A stretch of DNA of 64,000 nucleotides. Origin: Margaritifera margaritifera. Its lineage: Eukaryota > Mollusca > Bivalvia > Unionida > Margaritiferidae. Below, piece by piece: positions 1-11,749 of this stretch. How positions within the stretch are numbered: the first letter of the stretch is position 1; each line of letters opens with the position of its first letter. Under the pieces are notes generated by a model. The model was given only the letters and a program-made list of their open reading frames with translations, was not told the origin of the DNA and made no database searches. A program made the position numbers and the translations under genes. The DNA lies in contig JAQPZY010001448.1 in NCBI GenBank assembly GCA_029931535.1, forward strand, positions 1,798,001 through 1,862,000, read 5' to 3'.

Positions 1-780
1 AAGGATAACAATTTGAAAGGTATCAAAATATGGATAGAACATGTTGACAATAACTTAACAGTTATCGACCATGATTGCATTTAAAGAGATAAAAATTTAG
101 ATCTGCTAATTCAGATTGATGAGAATAGAAGAAAATATGTTATATATTCAGTATTGGTTGATACAGGGATACAGAACGTTGTCTGTTGCTATACAAACAT
201 TGCAAACCGTACAAGAGTAAACGCTCAAGTGTCAGTGCTTAACGTCCAACAATATTTGCAACTAATCGAGAGGTGAATAAACATTACGTTGCATTCTTTT
301 GAGATTGACATGGAGAAAATAAAGAATCTCAACTGGAACAATAACAGAAAGATCTAATATATTAAATATAACAAAACAAGCAAGATATTTAAAAAGTAAT
401 GAATGATTTTAAAACAAAACTACTGACTTAAAGAACAATATAGCAGCAAGCATTAACAATCTGTCAGACTTGCAGAAAAAAAATATAATTCAAAAGAATA
501 AACAGAAAGGTAGAGGACAAAAAAATCCAAATGTATGTTAACGAAAGCATGATAAAGCTTACAGAACAACTTAAGATTTATATATTACAGGTTTAAATGA
601 TAAGCTCAAAGCGATAAAAGATGTTAAATTTGTTGGAAATGCACTCCGAGGCTGAACAATAAAAACGGATACAAAAGAATATGCTGACCGAGAAGTAATT
701 TAAAATATCGGTGTGGTACAAGGAAATATTCACAAATTAAACAAAAGATGAAACGCATAAGAAATGCAACAAGTATCACA
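1..780. other. unassigned AT-rich stretch beside the polymerase relic
   Basis: No intact reading frame. The plus strand between about 590 and 750 reads as a broken peptide with phrases such as LKAIKDVKFVGNALRG and VVQGNIHKLNKR, separated by stops. It would be convergent with the DNA polymerase relic that follows and could be a second gene of the same Polinton-like element, but I do not recognise it. Treat as unassigned decayed coding sequence. Confidence 0.25.
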
Positions 781-789
781 AATATCAGG

Positions 790-2250
790 ATAAATTAGTT
801 AAAGTTTCTTTATTACTTCAATTTGTTCATCAGCTGCCCATTTAATGTGTTTTTACTGCATTTAATGGCTCATAGCCCTTCCATTTTGGTACCAAGGTAC
901 ACAATCCATCCAATACATTGACCTTGACCTTTCGTAATCACCATGATTTGCTTGGTATCTCACCATTATTTGTCTTAGTAGTATCCATTGTTTGCTTTGG
1001 CGTATATGTATGGTATCATGCTATTTTCTCCACGTTTTCCTCTCCTAATCATTAAGAACATGTACCGTATATACTTGCGTATCATCTCAATCCAAATGCA
1101 AACAACATAGACTCCGATCTACAGATAAGTCCTTACAATATGCGACGGCAGATCTAGGTCTATGCAGTTTGCAGTTGGTATCGTATTATACGCGAGTATA
1201 GACGGTAATTGTTTGTTAAAAGGTCACGTTTTACACCGGATATCTTTAAACTTGAGTAATGTGCTAATTTATGAGCACTTTAATAATGAGCAGGATCTAC
1301 TTTGTAACGTTTCACACAAATATTTATATATTCATCAAATATATCACATAGTATCAATACATCTTTCTTTTCGTCGTAATCATAAAGGTGTTAAAGTGTT
1401 TAATGCCATAATGTACATGCTGGTAATCATTATCTGATATATTCAAATCATGTAAACTGGAATAACATTTTCTTTGGTTTCATATAGCCTTGCAAAGCAA
1501 TCGATGTATTCATATGGGTAAATATCTTTCCTCAAATAATTAGGTGTCATGTCTATAAAATGTTTCAGTGTGTCTGTAACTTTTTCATCAATTAAAAATC
1601 TTAGCCAGCTTTTCTATAGATTGTCTTATGAATCTTAAGCTGTATAGAAACTGACTGTCTTTTAACTGTTGTTTCTGTTCTTTCACTTACCTATCAACTA
1701 TGAAATCCTTGCTAAATGAAATATATTTTTCATCGTTATTCGGTATGTTTTTACTTGAACATCTGGATCATTTGTATCAAATGTTTTAATGTAAGTTATG
1801 AATGAACAATGGTATGTATTTTGGGAGTATTTGCAAGAGTATGCGGTACGTGCTGAGCCTCTATATTTCCCTCTTAAGTGATCGTGGTCTCAAGCTTTGT
1901 GTTTAATCGTTTCTTTCTCACATATATGTAGCATATATTTGTTTAAATAAAATGTCTTACGTTTTTCTCTGTGAACACCATAGATTTTTCATTTTTTGTA
2001 CACTAGTTTGCAATTTTACTCAAAGCATCGTGACATACATGAATATAATATGCACGTCTCTAAACTATCGGTATATATATAACCCGGATGTAATGTTTTA
2101 GACCGTTTTGATTGTCCAAGATATTTTATTTCCTTAGGTGATGTGTTCCGAAGCAACATCGTCATTTTGTTGCTTATAATTTGGTACCAATCATTGAAAT
2201 ATATTAAAATATGACAAACATGCCAACATGTCTTTGTCTTTCTATGTTAA
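790..2250 (-). pseudogene. decayed Polinton/Maverick-like protein-primed DNA polymerase B
   Basis: Reading the minus strand across several frames gives, in the expected order, landmarks of the family-B polymerase found in Polinton/Maverick elements: a CxxC-type lead (HICEKE) and DHDHLRGKYRG (about 1860-1920), IPNN-like PNNDEKYISFSKDF (about 1690-1745), LRFIRQSIEKLAKIF (about 1600-1650), DIYPYEYIDCFARLYETK (about 1480-1535), then YDEKKDVLILCDIFDEY and KVDPAHY, LKISGVKRDLLT (about 1215-1390). Past the MITE at 1063-1207 come RRGKRGENSMIPYIYAKANN (about 990-1055) and IKWAADEQIEVI (about 810-840). These match the exonuclease-to-palm part of the enzyme, which replicates the element from a protein primer. 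Many stops and frameshifts show it is dead. The N-terminal part above 2250 is not recognisable. Family call is by motif memory; a viral relative of Polintons is the main alternative. Confidence 0.75.
1063..1207. mobile_element. palindromic TA-flanked MITE, copy 1 (short form)
   Basis: Ends are inverted repeats of the form TACCGTATATACTTGCGTAT and its partner TATACGCGAGTATAGACGGTA. The inside is one imperfect hairpin containing CATAGACTCCGATCT and AGATCTAGGTCTATG. At 145 bp it lacks about 75 bp found in the 36.97 and 38.13 kb copies and looks like a deletion or recombinant form. It sits inside the polymerase relic. The TA end is itself part of the palindrome, so a TA target duplication (Tc1/mariner style) cannot be separated from the TIR. 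Confidence 0.8.
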
Positions 2251-3060
2251 TTACCGTGACAGGTTTGATGTAAAATGGTCCAACTATCTGATAAACATTT
2301 GCAAATATATCAAACTAATTTTCAAAATTCCTAATGTCCTCTATTTTTACCGGACATTAATCAAACCAGTGAATTGTATTTTGATAACTTGTCTACATGT
2401 TCACTTGGTGTGCCTAACGCAGATTTCACATAATAAAGAACACATATCAGCTTTATATCCACATTAAAACAAGCTTTTTTGTTCTTCACTGATTCAGGTA
2501 AATCTATGTTTTAACTCCGTCTGAGTGGTTGATATCTATCTATGTGCCTTGTCAGATATTCAATCCTGTCAAACATCCGTCTTGTACTTTCCCTTATTTT
2601 TTGTCCAAATTTAGTATATACAGTTTCAAATAAACGTTCAGTTACATTATCCAGTTCACATCTGTTCAATATAGTAAGAATTTGTTTTCTGTGGAAACAT
2701 TTATATACTCAACTTGGGTCGTTTAATAAGTCTGATTGTAAGATCTAATTGATCTGTCAGAAATTGCCAAATGTTTCTATGATCTTCTTCAAATATTACT
2801 CAGTACCATTGCCAAATTCATATAAATCTTATTATTACCGCCCAAAATCTATTCTCATGTTTATTTTTCTTAAATAAATCTCTAAATCTTTTCATTTTGA
2901 TTCTATTTAAATTTTGTCCATCCATCCTCCTAACCTCTTTTCTAGTTGGAACACATATTATGGGATGTGTACTATTTTTCTCGCTTGTTTGGTACAGGTG
3001 CATCAAGTATTGAAGTCTTCATTTTGATTTATTTATCTAGAAATGTTTCAATATATATTT
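2251..3060. other. unrecognised AT-rich interval
   Basis: Upstream side of the polymerase relic. A 62-codon minus frame (2818-3006) is rich in Lys/Arg, but no family is recognised. It could be the N-terminal part of the same element; nothing in the sequence proves it. Confidence 0.3.
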
Positions 3061-4140
3061 AACTTGTGCATACATGTGAGAAAAAAAAAAACAAATAAAT
3101 ATGTAACAAATATTTTATACTTTATTTTAAATGATTATTTTATGTGTACAACTACGTCCCTATTATATAAGTACAACAACGTCACTTTTTCTGAAGCTGT
3201 GTTTATTACGTTACTGTTTCTGTGTACTGTGACGTAGGACTCAAGTCGAAATCATATCATGGTTTTAATTTATGTATTACATCAGTGTTTATGTCTACTG
3301 TGACCTAGTACACAAATCGAATTCATGTTATTATTTTAACCTGTGTACTGTATCGCTGCTTTATTATTCAAACTTTTCACCCTACTAATTTTCCAAGCAG
3401 CACTCTTGGTATCTAATTGTTACTTACATATATTCGCGATTTATATATAAAACACCCTGTACCGCAGATTATGTTTTCGGTGTAGGTAACTTTACATATA
3501 TTGTATTGAGGCTAAAAATAACTTTCACCATGGGACTAACTGATATACTTGTACCTCTCAACACACTAAGAGATTATCTCCCTTGGCCATTTCTCTAGCT
3601 TATTCTGACACCATTTATGATCTGTAAATAACATTCAGATTTTTATTTTGTATTCGCTAATCATTTTCAAAGTCTGACTGGTCTAGTAATTTTTAATTTC
3701 TCAAATAATACGCTCCAGTCTGACTGGTCCAGTAATTTTAGAGTAATGGATATAATGACAAAATGGGAGGGGTTTTTTTAATTCTCAGATTTTCTATGTT
3801 ATTTTTTTATTTATTTAAAGATCGTACTATTTCAAATTTTCCAGTTGTCCAATTCTGTCATTATATCCCCTACTTGCGAAGACTAATAGCCAATTGTGAA
3901 AACTTGTATGAGTCTTTAGGTTAAACTAGATGTTGTAAACGTTTGGATGGTAGCTAGAATGCATTGAACAAAAAGCTCTATCCGTCACAAAATGAGTGAT
4001 CGAAATCGTACCAAAAAGAGTATGAAGCTCATTCACATTTACGTTTCAAAATTGCAGTTCCACGCGACGTTATTCACATAATTTTGTTTAATACTGAAAT
4101 CAACTCTATCTAAATAAGATACAAACTTGCCACTTAAATC
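3061..4140. other. AT-rich interval with one short inverted repeat
   Basis: No gene seen. GGATATAATGACA at 3747-3759 pairs with TGTCATTATATCC at 3858-3870, enclosing about 100 AT-rich bases, and AGTCTGACTGGTC is repeated at about 3670 and 3717. This could be a small foldback element; no target duplication was found. Confidence 0.35.
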
Positions 4141-5268
4141 TTATCCAGCAGATCGAATGAGTTAAAATTCTTCCTGTAGCTTCTAGCTAACACGTGTATC
4201 ATAGGAAGTTGGGAACCAAAATGTATTCAATGCTGGCATAGCTTGCCTCTACGAAGCTCGTAGTAGGCTCCTTCAGCCATTGTAAACATCAAGTATCATG
4301 CATGAAATAAATTCAGACAAAAGCGATCTTCACTTGATGCATGTTGGGCACTAGAAGCTGTTATCATTGTCAACCCCTAGAAGCCAGATTTTACCTGGTG
4401 GAAGTTTAAGGAGATATGACCACTATTATAAACACAGTTCATGCAGGGGTAATCAGCTATATTGTCCACTATCATTGAGGACTGACATGTATTGCATGCA
4501 TCTGTTCTACCGCCTACTTGTTCGCATGTACAGAAAACAGTAACCTGTTGAGTGTAACCTATGGTGTAATGACCAAAATGGGCACATAAACTTTAGTCTA
4601 AGTCATTTGAGCACAAACTTTAGATCATATTGATCTCCTTTGGTTGCTAGGTTGTCGTACTAACAGAGATCCATCCAATTATCAAATTGTTTGACTCCAA
4701 CATGAACAATATCAAAAATGGAACAGAAAACACAAAATATAACTGAAGTCATTGAAACATAAAATATAGGTACAATAGACCTGTTTTATCGTAAGAGTTT
4801 ACTTGTAGAGATGAATCACCTCAACGATTTTCATGATTATAGGTACAACAGTATCATGAGCTAACCAAAAAAGCTTAACCAATGCCAGTAAAACATGAAA
4901 TATAGATCACACTTACCTTATCTGTTGTAAGGGTATAATACTAACTTTGAAGCATGCAATCATTACGTTTTATGTCTCTACTTTGAACAATGTCTATGAA
5001 TTGAACTTTTGTCAACAAATTTAAAATCGTCAGTTGAGCGTGAAGCATAGGTCACATAGACCTTGATTTATATAAAAAGATTTAGTACTTATCAAAATGT
5101 ATTCTTACACCAAACTGGTGATTCTAGGTCGGATAGTATTTTATAGCATTCTAAAAAGTCATGAGGTTGTAAGCTAAATGCAAAAATTTCATTAAAGTCA
5201 GTAAATGGTGGAATAAAGGTCACTGTAACCTTTCTTTGTGATAAGAGTGCGATACTAATAAACGTACG

Positions 5269-5531
5269 TGTTGTTGTTGTTGTTGTTGTGGGTTTAACGC
5301 CATTTTTCAGCACATGATATGCTATACATGGCGCCCAGTTTTATCTGGTGGAGGAAGAACCTGGGCAAACCCCGGGAAGAACCACCGACCCACGGGAAGC
5401 TACTGGCAAGCTTTCTCACTTATCCACATTGGCCGAGCCCGAGACTGGAACCCACGCAGACAGAGGTAAGATGGCAGTGATCGGTAAAGGCGAGGGCCTT
5501 AGACTACTCGGCCACCCGGGGCCCCAATAGA
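5269..5531 (-). mobile_element. tRNA-derived SINE (full length, Leu/Ser-like head)
   Basis: On the minus strand the element starts near 5531 with a tRNA-like head containing an A-box-like GTGGCCGAGTAGTCTAAGG and a B-box-like GTGGGTTCCAGTC, continues through a GC-rich body (CCCGGGGTTTGCCCAGG), and ends GGCGTTAAACCCACAACAAC with (CAA)n. The A-box form resembles tRNA-Leu/Ser. GC content is much higher than the host satellite it interrupts. A weak target duplication (AACGTACGT against AGGTACAT) may flank it. Confidence 0.8.
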
Positions 5532-6028
5532 GGTACATACCATGATCAAGTTTCATGATTCTAGCACGAACACTATTTGAAAACGAACTTCAAACACAAA
5601 ATCGAACCAAAGTCAGTAAAGCGTAAAGTATGGGTCATAATGACCTACTTTTGTGATAAGGGTTTAATACTCCGAAAGATGCACTCAGACATCAGAGTGA
5701 CCTACACCTGTAATAAAGGTGTAGTACTTATCAAAATGCACCTCATCTAGTTTTAGATTCTAGGTTGGTCATCAGCTAAATGCAAAGACTTAAACAATGC
5801 TAGAAAATGGTTAAATATAGGTCACGGTCACCCTATTTTGTTGTAAGGGTGTGATAATTATAAAGATTCAGTTATTAAGTTTCATGATTCTAGCATTAGC
5901 TATGCCTGACAAATGAACTTCAAAATAAAATATTCTACCAAATTCAGTTAAGCGAAACAGATTGCTCTTTGTGATCTAATTTTGTGATAAGCATTTAGTA
6001 TATATCACGATGCACACCTTCACCAAGT

Positions 6029-6182
6029 CAGTGGCGTACTAGGGGTAAATGGCGCTAGGGGCGACGATGATGGCCCAAAGGGCCAAAATACGAGGCACGA
6101 ACTTTTATCAGCTGTTTTGGCTCCCCAAAACCTCTGGCACCCGCCCCGTCCGCCCCCTCCCCCCCCCCTTAGTATTCTACAG
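6029..6182. mobile_element. short hAT-type MITE, copy 1
   Basis: Begins CAGTGGCGTACTAGG and ends CCCTTAGTATTCTACAG. The interior (GGGCGACGATGATGGCCCAAA, then a C-rich run) is closely similar to the copy at 6678-6840. The terminal repeat is partly mutated and an 8-bp target duplication is not clear, so the right end is placed by comparison with the second copy. Confidence 0.7.
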
Positions 6183-6677
6183 ACAACAGTATGTAAACAG
6201 GGTGCAAAGCAACTATACGGTGATGGGTTAAACGTACAGAATTGCAGACATGCATACAGTTCTTTAACTTTCATGATTCTAGCATGAGCAGTGCTTGGCA
6301 AATAACCTTTAAAAACAAAGTTTTACCAAACTCACTGAAGCGTAAAATATGGGTCACAGTGACATAACTTTCTGATAACTGTTTAGTGCACATCACGATC
6401 CACACAGTTACAAAGTGTTATGATTCGTAGTACAAGAGAATGTATACAAGTTGCACAAAAACTATTTGGTGATGAGCCAAACGCTAAAATGAAGCCAAGG
6501 ATGTATCATGTTTGTACGAAGTTAGCCCCTCTTGGCCCCCTCCCAAGGGGGATAGGTGCCATGAAACTCACTCCAAACTGTTGATCTAGACCTAAAAAGA
6601 AAGAAAGGCTGAGAAGCAGTGAGGTTGTCAATACGTATAAACTTTACATATATGGATGCCGACCCCGCCGTTAGCTC

Positions 6678-6840
6678 CAGTGGCGTACTAAGGATAAATG
6701 GCGCCCGGGGCGACGATGATGGCCCAAAGGGCCAGAATACTAGGCCCGAATTTTTGTCAGCTGTTTTGGCGCCCCAAGACCTCTGGCGCCTGGAGCAACC
6801 GCCCCGTCCGCCCCCCCCCCCCCCCATTAGTACGCTACTG
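6678..6840. mobile_element. short hAT-type MITE, copy 2, with 8-bp target duplication
   Basis: 163 bp. Terminal inverted repeats CAGTGGCGTACTAA and TTAGTACGCTACTG. Flanked by GTTAGCTC (6670-6677) and GTTAGCGC (6841-6848), a 7/8 direct repeat as made by hAT transposases. The interior is non-coding, with a 15-base C run next to the right end. CAGTGGCGTA ends are typical of hAT elements. Confidence 0.85.
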
Positions 6841-6950
6841 GTTAGCGCAACAGCTCTTCTCTACTTCTTAGGTGCGAGTTAAACACTTGCCACTTTCAGC
6901 TCTCCCAAAAATCAAATTGTCTTTGCATGTCTGTAATTGCAGTTCTTCTC

Positions 6951-7403
6951 CCCTTTTATCCATGTGTATTTATTTTTTTTCAGATGGTAACGAAAACCCT
7001 TTTATCCATATGTATTTATTTTTTTCAGATGGTAACGAAAACCCTTTTATCCATATGTATTTATTTTTTCAGTTGGTAACGAAAACCCTTTTATCCATAT
7101 GTATTTATTTTTTCAGATGGTAACGAAAACCCTTTTATCCATATGTATTTATTTTTTTCAGATGGTAACGAAAACCCTTTTATCCACATGTATTTATTTT
7201 TTTCAGATGGTAACGAAAACCCTTTTATCCATATGTATTTATTTTTTCAGATGGTAACGAAAACCCTTTTATCCACATGTATTTATTTCGTTCAGATGGT
7301 AACGAAAACCCTTTTATCCATATGTATTTTTTTTCAGATGGTAACGAAAACCCTTTTATCCATATGTATTTATTTTATTCACATGGTAACGAAAACCCTT
7401 TTA
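6951..7403. repeat. minisatellite, ~44-46 bp unit, about 10 copies
   Basis: Unit reads CCTTTTATCCATATGTATTTA, a T run, CAGATGGTAACGAAAAC. Copies are nearly identical, differing mainly in T-run length. Overlapping open frames here (7143-7532, 7277-7711) are translations of the array and not genes. Each unit contains a polypyrimidine-AG followed by GTAACG. Confidence 0.95.
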
Positions 7404-8722
7404 AAGCAAAAAATGTTTATCACTTTATATATTTCAAAATCATTCATTTTTCAACAACTCAAGATGTTATACCCCCCCCCCCCCCCACACACACACACAC
7501 ACATACACTCACACCTCATTTTTCGTGTCTAATCAACGAATGCTATCATTGTTTAGGATCATCTGACGCTTTATGTCATCAAAATGGGAAAGGTGTCTAT
7601 AAACATTTCGGAGAGTTTATAAAAAAAAAAAATCGATTTAATCTGCATCGTGTTTCAGAGATAGACTTAAGTTCACCAAACTTTACATATTTAAAAATTA
7701 TTGACGTATAACAATGCATTCATAGTCACCTAACATTCCTCTTAAATGTCAATGGTTTCTATTCTAAAAGAAAACCACTTCACTTATTGGAACAACTTAA
7801 CAATTCATATCCGTATGGATTACATTATTGGATTACACTTATTGGAACAACTTAACGTTTCATATCCGTATGGATTACATTAAATACATGCTCTGAAATA
7901 TCTAAACAATATTTTCCTGTCCTACGCTAAATTTGTTTTAATGCTATAAAACAATCATACAGTACTCTTGATTAAACAATTATACAGGACTCTTGATAAA
8001 ACAATCATACAGGACTCTTGATAAAACAACAGTATTTATAATACTTGCTGACCTCTAGGTTGGAGCAAGAGTTCATTGGCAGCGTTTGTCCGGGAATAAA
8101 ACAGTTAATCCAAGAAGTACAACAATAGTTATAACTGGTCCTTCCAACAATTCATCATTTGTGTTTGGCACGCAACGCATAAGATAGACATAGGTACCAC
8201 TTTTCCTACGGTGTTGTCGTTGTTGTTGGTGGTGTAGGCGTCAACGTAAAGGTTTTGTATTTAGCTCAGTTACTCTGACACTGTTCCATTTACAGTCATA
8301 AAACTTTATGGGTATATTCATTACCTATAAAATTTGTATGTGTAGCACTCTCGCTACGTCTTAATCGAATAGAAAGAAATGACAAAACCAGAGTGTAATC
8401 AACGATTACATAACTCAACTCTACTTTTAGTAGTGTCCCGTAGCCACCGTAAATATTAAGTATCATGTCGAAACTAAGTTCAAACTAATGTGATATTGAC
8501 AACGTAATGTTCGCCCCTATTCTAACAAAAGTTCTTTTGCAAGATTGTGTCTTTACATTTTTAATTTTTAATTTTTTAAATATCAAAATTATAATATCTA
8601 ATTGGATATCGACCAGTCTATCTACCTACCTCAACCTACGTACGTACCTACCTATATACAGCGCATAAAAGACATGAAACTTTATAAAAGAACATTCTTC
8701 TAGAGGTACTACAAAGAGTTAA
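7404..8722. other. AT-rich interval with small local duplications
   Basis: No gene seen. Holds a C15(CA)n tract at about 7472-7512, a direct duplication of about 50 bp around CTTATTGGAACAACTTAAC (about 7785 and 7837) and a 25-bp unit (AAAACAATCATACAGGACTC) in three copies at about 7963-8030. A run of TTGTTGTTGGTGGTGTAGGCGT near 8218-8240 may be the worn 3-prime end of a SINE. Confidence 0.5.
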
Positions 8723-9268
8723 TGAAAACCACAGATTAATGTTTTGATAAAAACCACAGATTAATGTTATGATAAAAACCACAGATTAATGTTTTGATAA
8801 AAACCACAGATTAATGTTTTGATAAAAACCACAGATTAATGTTATGATAAAAACCACAGTTTAATGTTTTGACAAAAACCACAGATTAATGTTATGATAA
8901 AAACCACAGATTAATGTTATGATAAAAACCACAGATTAATGTTATGATAAAAACCACAGATTAATGTTATGATTAAAACCACAGATTAATGTTATGATAA
9001 AAACCACAGAATAATGTTATGATTAAAACCACAGATTAATGTTATTATTAAAACCACAGATTAATGTTATGATAAAAACCACAGAATAATGTTATGATTA
9101 AAACCACAGATTAATGTTATGATAAAAACCACAGATTAATGTTATGATAAAAACCACAGATTAATGTTATGATTAAAACCACAGATTAATGTTATGATAA
9201 AAACCACAGATTAATGTTATGATAAAAACCACAGATTAATGTTATGATTAAAACCACAAATTAATGTT
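8723..9268. repeat. minisatellite, 25 bp unit, about 22 copies
   Basis: Unit AAAACCACAGATTAATGTTA plus TGATA. Variants (TTTTGAT, TTATGAT, GATTAAA) are interspersed rather than clustered. It lies between segments that resemble the left flank of satellite block 1 (AGCCACCGTAAATATTAAG near 8452 and CCCCTAGAAGCCAG near 9336), so it seems to have expanded inside a related copy. Confidence 0.95.
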
Positions 9269-9299
9269 GTTTTTATATTTATTATTTTGAAATCATTAT

Positions 9300-10610
9300 T
9301 ATTAAATCTGCTTAAGAAGCTATTATCATTGTCCACCCCTAGAAGCCAGATTTTAATAGGTGAAGGTCAATGGCTCTGAGTACATGCAAAGTTCATGCAT
9401 CAATAATTACCTTGAGTGTCTAAACTGTAAGCGAGTGTGTTCCAGAAAGATTTGCATGCAGCAAAATTTCACATTTTAATGAACAGGTGATATCATTCCA
9501 ATAAATCGTCCATCAGTATCAGCACATATTTGGGGAGATGATATATCGGACTAGTACTCATCGAGATGTATGCCCTCACCAAGCTTAATGATTCCAGGTA
9601 TAACATTATGTTTACAGGGTCTCACAAACTTTTTAGTCATAAACGCAAAAAGGAGCCTAAGCCAGTAAAATGTGAAATATAGGTCGCAGTGATCTTCTTT
9701 TATTGTATGGGTGTGGTACTAACAGAGATGTAAACAGTCATCTACTTTGATGATTCTTGCAGGAACAAAGCTTTGGAAATAAACTTAAAACATCAAATTT
9801 AACCAAAGTCAGTCAAGCGTGAAATATGGGTCACAGCGAACTACTATTGTGATGAGTGTATAGTACTCATCAAGATGTATCCCATCACCAAGTTTCATGA
9901 ATATAGGTAAAACAGTATATATGTCTGTATACTGGGTGCCAAAAACCTATTTGGTCATATAAAAACTTAACCTAAGCCAGTAAAATGTGATATGTATGTC
10001 ACTGTGACTTTCTTTTGTTGTAAGAGTGTAGTACTAATAAAGATTAATCCAGTTATCTAGCTTGATGATTCATGAATGAACACAGCTTGAGAAATAAGCT
10101 TAAAACACACTATTGAATCAAAGTCAGTGAACTGTTAAATATTTGTCACATTGACCTGCTTTTGTGATAAGAGTATAGTGCTCATCAAGATGCATTCCCT
10201 CGCCTAGTTTCATGATTCTAGGTAAAACAGTATATATACAGGGTGCCATAAAATATTTGTTTACGAGCTAAAGGCAAAAAACTTAACCCAAGACAGTAAA
10301 AAAGAAATTTAGGTCACATTGACCTTTTGCTGTAAGTGTGTGGTACTGACAGAGATGCATATAATCAAGTTCGATGATGCAAGCATGCAGAGAGCTTGAG
10401 AAACAAAGTAAAAACACCAAATTTAACCAAAGTAATTGAAATGTGAAATATGGGTCTCACTGACCTACTTTTGTGATGCGGGTGTAGTACTCATCAAGAT
10501 GCATCTTTTCACCACGCTTCATGATACCAGTATAACAGTATTTATACAGTATGCAAAAAACCTGAGCTAAACGCACAAACTTAATCAAGAATGTAAAACA
10601 GGAAGTTACC
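9300..10610. repeat. diverged ~155 bp two-type satellite, block 2
   Basis: Same alternating units as block 1. Palindrome positions are near 9682, 9829, 9995, 10146, 10310 and 10452, giving spacings of about 140-166 bp. Each type has its own follow-on phrase (TTTGTGATGAG-GTGTAGTACTCATCAAG or TTTGTTGTAAG-GTGTGGTACTAACAGAG). No coding capacity. Confidence 0.8.
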
Positions 10611-11242
10611 CCCCTCCACACCCCCGCACCCCAAGTAAAATGTTCAAACTTCAGATGAAGTCTTTGCCCTCAGAATTCAGCCTGTTGGATTTGACGGAAC
10701 ATTTAAAATAAAAGGTTACTTTGAGAATTTTGGGGATTCCACCCAGCTTCACAACTTAATTGTGTCAACCTACCGAGTTTTTTTTTTAACTTTCCTTGAC
10801 CTTTAGCCATGTGCCATACAATCCATCTCAGAAAATTCGTCACCAGCACGTTTTTTGGCGTGTGATAAAAGAAAATGGTGCCAATATAAGAAATGCTATA
10901 GCAAGCACTAGTTTTGTCCATTGATTACTTCCTAGAATCAACCATAACTGTTTCCATATGTGTATTCCTCTCAGTTGAGCAGGATATGTTTCGGCCTATA
11001 CGATATGCCTATCAAATATCCGTTTTCTTTTTTTTATTCTTTCATCAATCGACAGGGGATATTTCGAATTCTTGCACTGGGATTTCTCGAGCTTTCCTGT
11101 ACTGGATAAAACTAGAATTATGAAATTAGTTCTTTTGGTCAGCCCTACACAGTGCCATGAAGCAGTTTAACCTTAGTGACAGAAATATAAACTATACTAT
11201 TTATTTCACATATAAGACATATGGAAGAAAGAAACAAAATAT
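10611..11242. other. unremarkable interval
   Basis: Mixed AT-rich sequence with a short C-rich patch near 10608-10630. No gene, RNA or element was recognised. Confidence 0.5.
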
Positions 11243-11392
<150 letters not shown>

Positions 11393-11749
11393 GGGGTGGA
11401 GGGGGTGGGGAGGGGGGTAGAAGAATTAATAGAAAAATTTTCTGGAAAATATAAAATATTGTTAATAGTTTGATACACATACGCATCTAGTTGAGATTTA
11501 TTTAGACATTTAGAAGAAAAAGAAGAAGAAAAAAAAACGCCGATAAATGGCGACCTTGGTATTCAAAGTCACTAATATTTCATCAGTAAGTCTACAGGAT
11601 TCAACCAGGCAATAACTTCCTGCATACGTGCTACTTGACTCTTCGATCACTGGCGATGGGTTCTACTTGTCGAATCACTGACTTAGACGACACTCTCTGA
11701 GTCTGTATGCATCTGAGTTTTCCATCGATTTTCGGAGATCAATTGTTCT

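Larger units (their letters stand above)
4150..6470. repeat. diverged ~155 bp two-type satellite, block 1
   Basis: Recurring segments alternate between two related types. Markers are GGTCACAGTGACC-like palindromes followed by TTTGTGATAAG or TTTGTTGTAAGGG, then AGTACTCATCAAGATGCA, TTTCATGATTCTAGGT and AGCTAAACGCAAAAACTTAA. Spacing between successive palindromes in block 2 is about 140-166 bp, giving a higher-order unit of about 310-330 bp. Divergence is high, so the array is old. It is interrupted by a SINE (5269-5531) and a MITE (6029-6182). The region 4250-4500 shares CCCCTAGAAGCCAGATTTTA with 9335-9355, so both blocks have related flanks. Confidence 0.75.

Noticed and set aside
5348..5530. 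60-codon GC-rich frame
   Set aside because: Lies antisense within a tRNA-derived SINE.
7143..7711. Two overlapping open frames of 129 and 144 codons
   Set aside because: Mostly minisatellite translation; the unique tail has no recognised domain.
8723..9268. CRISPR-like array (25-bp units)
   Set aside because: Units are directly adjacent with no unique spacers, and the context is eukaryotic; an ordinary minisatellite.
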